Origin: Ruminococcaceae bacterium UBA5450
Lineage (GTDB): Bacteria > Bacillota > Clostridia > Oscillospirales > Acutalibacteraceae
DNA: 10,568 bases
Direction: 5' to 3'
Assembly (NCBI GenBank): GCA_002424295.1
Contig: DIQY01000002.1
Coordinates: forward strand, 16,985-27,552
Shown: in pieces, positions 7,145 through 10,568 of the stretch
How positions within the stretch are numbered: position 1 is the stretch's first letter
Layout: each line of letters starts with the position of its first letter
Position numbers and translations under genes: made by a program
Notes under the pieces: model-generated
Databases searched by the model: none
What the model was told of the DNA's origin: nothing
The model's input: the letters and a program-made list of their open reading frames with translations, nothing else

Positions 7145-7743
7145 CCGTTATAGCGATTCATCGCTTCGTCAATTTTGTCGTTTACCATGAGAGCAGCTGC
7201 GGCCGCGGCATTTTTTGTGCTTTCGTTCATCAGCTTCATTTCATCCGTTGAAAAATGGCTGAGAACCCAGTCTGCTAAATCCCACTGCGGATTCGGTTTT
7301 TCCCCTATGCCAATTTTAATGCGCGGAAATTGATCACTGCCGGAAAGGTACAAAATGTTTTTCATGCCGTTGTGTCCGCCGTCACTGCCTTTGCGGCGAA
7401 TTCGAAGATGCCCGCAGGGAAGGGAGATATCATCAAAAAGCACAATCACTTTTTCGGGAGGGAGTTTATAAAAGCGCATGGCTTCGGTGACGCTCTGACC
7501 GGAAAGATTCATAAAGGTGGAGGGCTTTAGAAGAAGCACTTTTTTACCGCCAAGTGTTGCAGACGTACAAAGCCCTTTAAATTTTAGACGGTCAAGTTTT
7601 ACGCCCGCATCGTTAGCAATTTTGTCGATCGCCATAAATCCGGTGTTATGGCGTGTCCCTTCATACTCTTTGCCGGGATTGCCAAGACCGACCAGAAGAT
7701 ATTCAATGGAGCCAACAGCTTCGGGAGATTTTTGAAAAAACAT
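7141..7743 (-). CDS. pth: Peptidyl-tRNA hydrolase
   Basis: Bacterial Pth of 200 residues. It releases peptides from peptidyl-tRNA dropped by ribosomes and so recycles tRNA in the cytosol. The known active-site residues are all visible: N22 in VGLGNPG (18-24), H32 in TRHNTGF (the catalytic base), M78-N79 in STFMNLSG, D104 in LFDDI and N125 in GGHNG. The protein starts about 10 residues before the usual beginning of the fold. The ATG at 7743 has a strong AAGGAGG at 7754-7760 with a 10-base spacer, so the short extension is probably real. It lies 96 bases after prs and overlaps hemW by 4 bases (ATGA). prs-pth adjacency is common in Clostridia; having hemW next is less usual in my recollection. 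No separate promoter is obvious, so it may depend on read-through from prs. Confidence 0.97.
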   Translation of the reverse strand: MFFQKSPEAVGSIEYLLVGLGNPGKEYEGTRHNTGFMAIDKIANDAGVKLDRLKFKGLCTSATLGGKKVLLLKPSTFMNLSGQSVTEAMRFYKLPPEKVIVLFDDISLPCGHLRIRRKGSDGGHNGMKNILYLSGSDQFPRIKIGIGEKPNPQWDLADWVLSHFSTDEMKLMNESTKNAAAAAALMVNDKIDEAMNRYNG

Positions 7744-7774
7744 CGGGAAAAATCCTCCTTATAAAAAGATGAAA

Positions 7775-7812
7775 AGAAGGGGCCGCCGCCCGGGAGGCCA
7801 GCAGTCCCTTCT
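7775..7812 (-). terminator. Terminator-like hairpin between prs and pth
   Basis: AGAAGGG (7775-7781) and CCCTTCT (7806-7812) enclose a GC-rich inner stem with G-U pairs and two mismatches. On the minus strand the hairpin is followed by T-rich DNA (complement of 7762-7774). It would end or attenuate prs transcription before pth. As no promoter for pth is clear, partial read-through is likely. Its 5' arm again carries GGGACTG. Confidence 0.7.
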
Positions 7813-7839
7813 CTATTTTGAATTTTAACAAGCCGGATC

Positions 7840-8796
7840 TCAGATAAACATGGGGGAAACTGGTTTATCTTCATAGATACGCTCAATTGCTTCTGCAAAA
7901 GTTGGAGCGGTAGGTAAAAGCGTGATTTTTTCCAGCTTCTTTTCAGGGGGCAGCGGAACCGTATCCAGAAGAACAACTTCATCAATAACGGAATCGCGGA
8001 TTCTCTGAATTGCGGGACCGGAGAGAACGCCATGGGTTGCACAGGCGGTAACGGAAAGTGCACCGTGTTCCATAATTGCTTTGGCGGCGTTGCAGAGGGT
8101 ACCGGCAGTATCGATCATATCGTCTACCAGAATCACTTTTTTACCCTCAACGGAGCCGATAATGTTCATAACTTCGCAGACGTTTGCTTTTTGGCGGCGC
8201 TTATCTACAATAGCAAGCGGTGTGCCAACACGGGTTGCAAAGTCACGGGCGCGGGTAACGCTGCCGAGGTCGGGGGAAACTACCACATAATCGTCAACAT
8301 GGTCTGCGACGCGCTCTTTGAGGAAAGATGCCAAAAGCGGAACTCCGCGCAGATGGTCAACAGGAATGTTGAAGAAGCCTTGAATCTGTGCAGCGTGAAG
8401 GTCCATTGTGAGGACGCGGTCCGCACCGGCTGTGGTGATCAGGTCGGCACAGAGCTTTGCACTGATCGGATCACGTGCTTTTGCCTTGCGATCTTGGCGG
8501 GCATAGCCAAAGTAAGGAATCACTGCAGTGATTCGGGCAGCACTGGCACGCTTCATCGCATCGATCATGATGAGCAGTTCCATCAGGTTGTTGTTGACCG
8601 GTGCACAGGTCGATTGAACGATAAAGCAATCAGATCCGCGTACGGATTCCTGAAGAGAAACAGAGATCTCTCCGTCGCTGAAAGTGGTTACTTCACTCTT
8701 ACCCATGGGCAGTCCCAGACATTCGCTGATCTGTTTTGCTACGCTTTTACTGGCGCTGGCAGCGAAAATCTTGATTTCCTTGCCGTGAAAATTCAT
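7840..8796 (-). CDS. prs: Ribose-phosphate pyrophosphokinase (PRPP synthetase)
   Basis: Class I PRPP synthetase of 318 residues. It transfers pyrophosphate from ATP to ribose 5-phosphate, making PRPP for purine, pyrimidine, NAD, His and Trp synthesis. Visible signatures: FSDGE at 39-43, the ATP-site block YARQDRK at 98-104, the catalytic-site MDLHAAQIQGFF at 131-142 with H134, and the PRPP-binding loop VDDMIDTAGTL at 224-234. The start is the ATG at 8796, with AGGGGG at 8804-8809 and a 7-base spacer. The frame stays open for 40 more codons upstream, but this is beyond the family's N-terminus and lies in the leader. The gene has its own promoter (8977-9005), giving a leader of about 174 bases, and is followed by a hairpin and then pth-hemW. 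Confidence 0.97.
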   Translation of the reverse strand: MNFHGKEIKIFAASASKSVAKQISECLGLPMGKSEVTTFSDGEISVSLQESVRGSDCFIVQSTCAPVNNNLMELLIMIDAMKRASAARITAVIPYFGYARQDRKAKARDPISAKLCADLITTAGADRVLTMDLHAAQIQGFFNIPVDHLRGVPLLASFLKERVADHVDDYVVVSPDLGSVTRARDFATRVGTPLAIVDKRRQKANVCEVMNIIGSVEGKKVILVDDMIDTAGTLCNAAKAIMEHGALSVTACATHGVLSGPAIQRIRDSVIDEVVLLDTVPLPPEKKLEKITLLPTAPTFAEAIERIYEDKPVSPMFI

Positions 8797-8976
8797 GTCA
8801 TATCCCCCTGTAAAATGATTCAGTTTTGTGGGCCCTTTTTTCCCGATTTTTTTCATGACAGCTTGTCCTATAATAAGATTGCCAAGAGGGAAAAAGCCCT
8901 TTTTCATTCCGCACAAAAAAGGAAAATTCGTAAAAAGTCTATTTTGTGTGAAATAAATATCAGAAAATATATTATT
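8797..8976 (-). other. Leader (5' UTR) of prs
   Basis: From the predicted transcription start near 8970 to the ATG at 8796 lies an A/U-rich leader of about 174 bases with no gene of its own. It contains complementary segments: 8912-8918 with 8942-8948 (7 bp), and 8837-8844 with 8888-8895 (TTTTTCCC/GGGAAAAA). The second overlaps a small local hairpin at 8887-8900, so the two are mutually exclusive. I do not recognise a known riboswitch. Confidence 0.35.
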
Positions 8977-9005
8977 AGTATAGGTGTTTTACTATAAAAT
9001 TTCAA
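8977..9005 (-). promoter_or_regulatory. Sigma-A promoter of prs
   Basis: On the minus strand TTGAAA (9005-9000, 5/6 of the -35 consensus) and TATACT (8982-8977, 5/6 of the -10 consensus) are separated by exactly 17 bases, within very A/T-rich DNA. This is the best promoter on this strand between ppdK and prs. Confidence 0.75.
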
Positions 9006-9095
9006 GGGAGAAGTGATAAGAATCTGTTTTTTCGTAGGAAGCGCCATTTTTCTTTTGATTTTCTTCGAAAACCTTTGCATTTTCAAAAATTTCTG

Positions 9096-9124
9096 TGGAA
9101 ATCATGGCAGGAATTTGCTATAAT
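9096..9124 (+). promoter_or_regulatory. Extended -10 sigma-A promoter of ppdK
   Basis: TGGAAA (9096-9101, 4/6 of -35), a 17-base spacer, and a perfect TATAAT (9119-9124) preceded by TG at 9116-9117, the extended -10 element. The predicted start near 9131 gives a leader of about 78 bases. It is divergent from the prs promoter, with about 90 bases between the two -35 boxes; nothing else is recognisable in that gap. Confidence 0.8.
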
Positions 9125-9131
9125 AATAACG

Positions 9132-9153
9132 AAGTGGGCGAAATCTGCCACTT
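9132..9153 (+). other. Inverted repeat at the 5' end of the ppdK leader
   Basis: AAGTGG (9132-9137) pairs with CCACTT (9148-9153) around a 10-base loop, right at the predicted transcription start. A weaker 5-bp repeat, AGTTT/AAACT (9164-9168 with 9177-9181), follows. They could be a 5'-end stabilising hairpin or an operator overlapping the start site. Neither is a recognised motif. Confidence 0.4.
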
Positions 9154-9208
9154 TGTGGATTTGAGTTTACTTCAGCAAACTGATATTAAAAGTGTAGGAG
9201 GATTATCT

Positions 9209-10568
9209 ATGAGTCACAAGTATGTCTATCTGTTCTCAGAGGGCAACAAGGACATGAGAGAACTCCTGGGCGGCAAAGGCGCAAACCTTGCCGAAATGAC
9301 CAATGCAGGAATGCCGGTTCCCCAGGGATTTACAATCTCTACAGAAGCCTGTACCCAGTATTACAATGACGGCCGTCAGATCAACGATGAGATCAAGGCG
9401 GAAATTAGATGAGTATCTTGTAAAGATGGAAAAAATCTGCGGCAAGAAATTTGCAGATCCGGAAAATCCGCTTCTGGTTTCCGTTCGTTCCGGTGCCCGT
9501 GCTTCGATGCCTGGCATGATGGATACAATTCTGAATTTGGGCCTCAATGACGTTGTGGTCAAGGGCCTCGCAAAGTTCACGAACAACGAGCGTTTTGCTT
9601 ATGATTCTTATCGTCGTTTCATCCAGATGTTCTCGGATGTTGTTATGGAGCTGCCGAAGCCTGAATTTGAGAAGATTATCGATCGGAAGAAAGCAGAAAA
9701 AGGGATTAAGATGGATACCGAGCTTTCTGCTGAAGATCTGAAAGATTTGGTCGTTCGTTTTAAGGCTTTCTATAAAGAGAAAAAGGGAGAGGAATTCCCC
9801 TCTGATCCGAAGGTTCAGCTGATGGAAGCAGTCAAGGCTGTTTTCCGCTCTTGGGATAACCCCCGTGCGAACGTTTATCGCCGCTTAAACGAGATCCCTT
9901 ATGACTGGGGCACTGCTGTTAGTGTACAGGCAATGGTCTTTGGTAACTCCGGTGACCGTTCCGGCACAGGCGTTGCATTTACTCGTAACCCGGCAACCGG
10001 TGAGAAAGCACTGTTCGGTGAATATCTCATCAATGCACAGGGCGAAGATGTTGTCGCCGGTGTTCGCACACCGTCCCCGATTGCACAGCTCAAGCAGGAT
10101 ATGCCTGAAGTATACGAGCAGTTTGCTTCGATTGCAGACCGCCTTGAAAAACATTATACCGATATGCAGGATATGGAGTTCACCATTGAAAATGGTAAGC
10201 TCTACATGCTGCAGACCCGTAACGGCAAACGTACCGCAAACGCAGCTTTGAAAGTCGCTGTTGACCTTGTGGATGAGGGCATGATCGATCAGAAAGAAGC
10301 AGTTATGCGCGTTGAGCCGAAGCAGCTTGATTCCTTGCTCCACCCACAGTTTGATGCTGAGGCAATTAAAAAAGCAAAGGCACTCGGCAAAGGTTTGGCT
10401 GCATCTCCGGGTGCTGCCTGCGGCCGTGTTGTCTTCTCTGCTGAAGACGCAAAAGAGTGGGCAAAGAACGGCGAGAAGGTAGTCCTTGTTCGCCGCGAGA
10501 CTTCTCCGGAAGACATCGAGGGCATGCAGGTTGCAGAAGGTATCCTGACTGTCCGCGGCGGTATGACC
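9209..10568 (+). CDS. ppdK: Pyruvate, phosphate dikinase, frameshifted and partial
   Basis: N-terminal half (about 453 codons of a family of roughly 875) of pyruvate phosphate dikinase, which interconverts pyruvate + ATP + Pi and PEP + AMP + PPi. In anaerobes it works in PPi-linked glycolysis or in PEP supply. The nucleotide-binding domain shows LLGGKGANLAEM, SVRSGARASMPGMMDTILNLGLND, FAYDSYRRFIQM, KAVFRSWDNPRA, SGTGVAFTRNP, GEYLINAQGEDVVAGVRTP and LQTRNGKRTA. The swivelling phospho-His domain starts at SPGAACG, and the window ends at TVRGGMT, two residues before the expected catalytic His (residue 455 by family numbering). The ATG at 9209 has AGGAGG at 9196-9201. The first 67 codons read to AGA-TGA at 9407-9412; the rest is open one base further on, from 9408 to the edge. 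Removing one base near 9407 restores a colinear protein. The product is certain; whether the break is real or a sequence error is not. Confidence 0.93.
9401..9412 (+). other. Frameshift site in ppdK (one extra base)
   Basis: The reading frame GAA-ATT-AGA-TGA ends at 9412. Reading GAT-GAG-TAT from 9408 continues the conserved protein (DEYLVKMEKICGKKF) with no residues lost or gained relative to the clostridial enzyme as I recall it. The change is therefore a single inserted base somewhere in 9401-9407, for example one A or T of GAAATTA. Confidence 0.85.

Noticed and set aside
8797..8916. N-terminal extension of prs by 40 codons from an upstream in-frame start
   Set aside because: The Prs family begins at about the ATG at 8796, which has its own well-spaced AGGGGG site; the upstream stretch is leader sequence and has no good ribosome binding site.
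9095..9208. In-frame upstream extension of ppdK from an ATG at 9095
   Set aside because: It runs through the promoter (-35 and -10) and has no ribosome binding site, while the ATG at 9209 has a perfect AGGAGG and matches the family start.
9405..9412. Programmed +1 frameshift in ppdK
   Set aside because: The site lacks a known slippery heptamer or RF2-like CUU-UGA context, no upstream Shine-Dalgarno-like stimulator was seen, and PPDK genes are not known to use recoding. Kept only as a remote alternative to an indel.
1..10568. Mobile elements, CRISPR arrays, toxin-antitoxin or phage genes
   Set aside because: None seen: all substantial genes are recognisable housekeeping families, and the intergenic regions contain only promoters, hairpins and terminators.

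Overview
The window is a housekeeping stretch of a Gram-positive chromosome, most likely a clostridial one of the Ruminococcaceae/Oscillospiraceae type. The support is a perfect CIRCE operator in front of an hrcA-grpE-dnaK-dnaJ operon, a Gram-positive-type DnaK, strong AGGAGG-like ribosome binding sites, consensus sigma-A promoters, and a pyruvate phosphate dikinase that lines up well with the clostridial enzyme. The family-level placement is inference. I found no mobile element, CRISPR array, tRNA, rRNA or defence system, and no sign of a new multi-gene system.

Layout, left to right. (1) A plus-strand creatininase-family amidohydrolase (45-806), probably the end of an operon entering from the left, closes at a hairpin terminator. 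It converges on the heat-shock operon, whose own terminator lies back to back with it (857-950). (2) The minus-strand heat-shock operon (5831 down to 963) encodes the repressor HrcA, the nucleotide exchange factor GrpE, the Hsp70 chaperone DnaK and its J-domain partner DnaJ. A sigma-A promoter with CIRCE at the transcription start precedes hrcA. A hairpin with a UUCG tetraloop sits between dnaK and dnaJ, just before the dnaJ ribosome binding site. (3) A second minus-strand group (8796 down to 6029) encodes ribose-phosphate pyrophosphokinase (prs), peptidyl-tRNA hydrolase (pth) and the radical-SAM protein HemW. pth and hemW overlap by 4 bases. (4) A 412-base divergent intergenic region carries a strong promoter for prs (minus) and one for ppdK (plus). 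(5) ppdK runs off the right edge just before its catalytic histidine and is broken by a one-base frameshift near 9407.

The genes cover protein folding under stress (HrcA represses the operon through CIRCE; DnaK/DnaJ/GrpE form the folding machine), PRPP supply, peptidyl-tRNA recycling, heme handling, and PEP/pyruvate interconversion. The points most worth checking are the ppdK frameshift, the dnaK-dnaJ intergenic hairpin, the shared GGGACTG sequence in three terminators, and an altered interdomain linker in DnaK.
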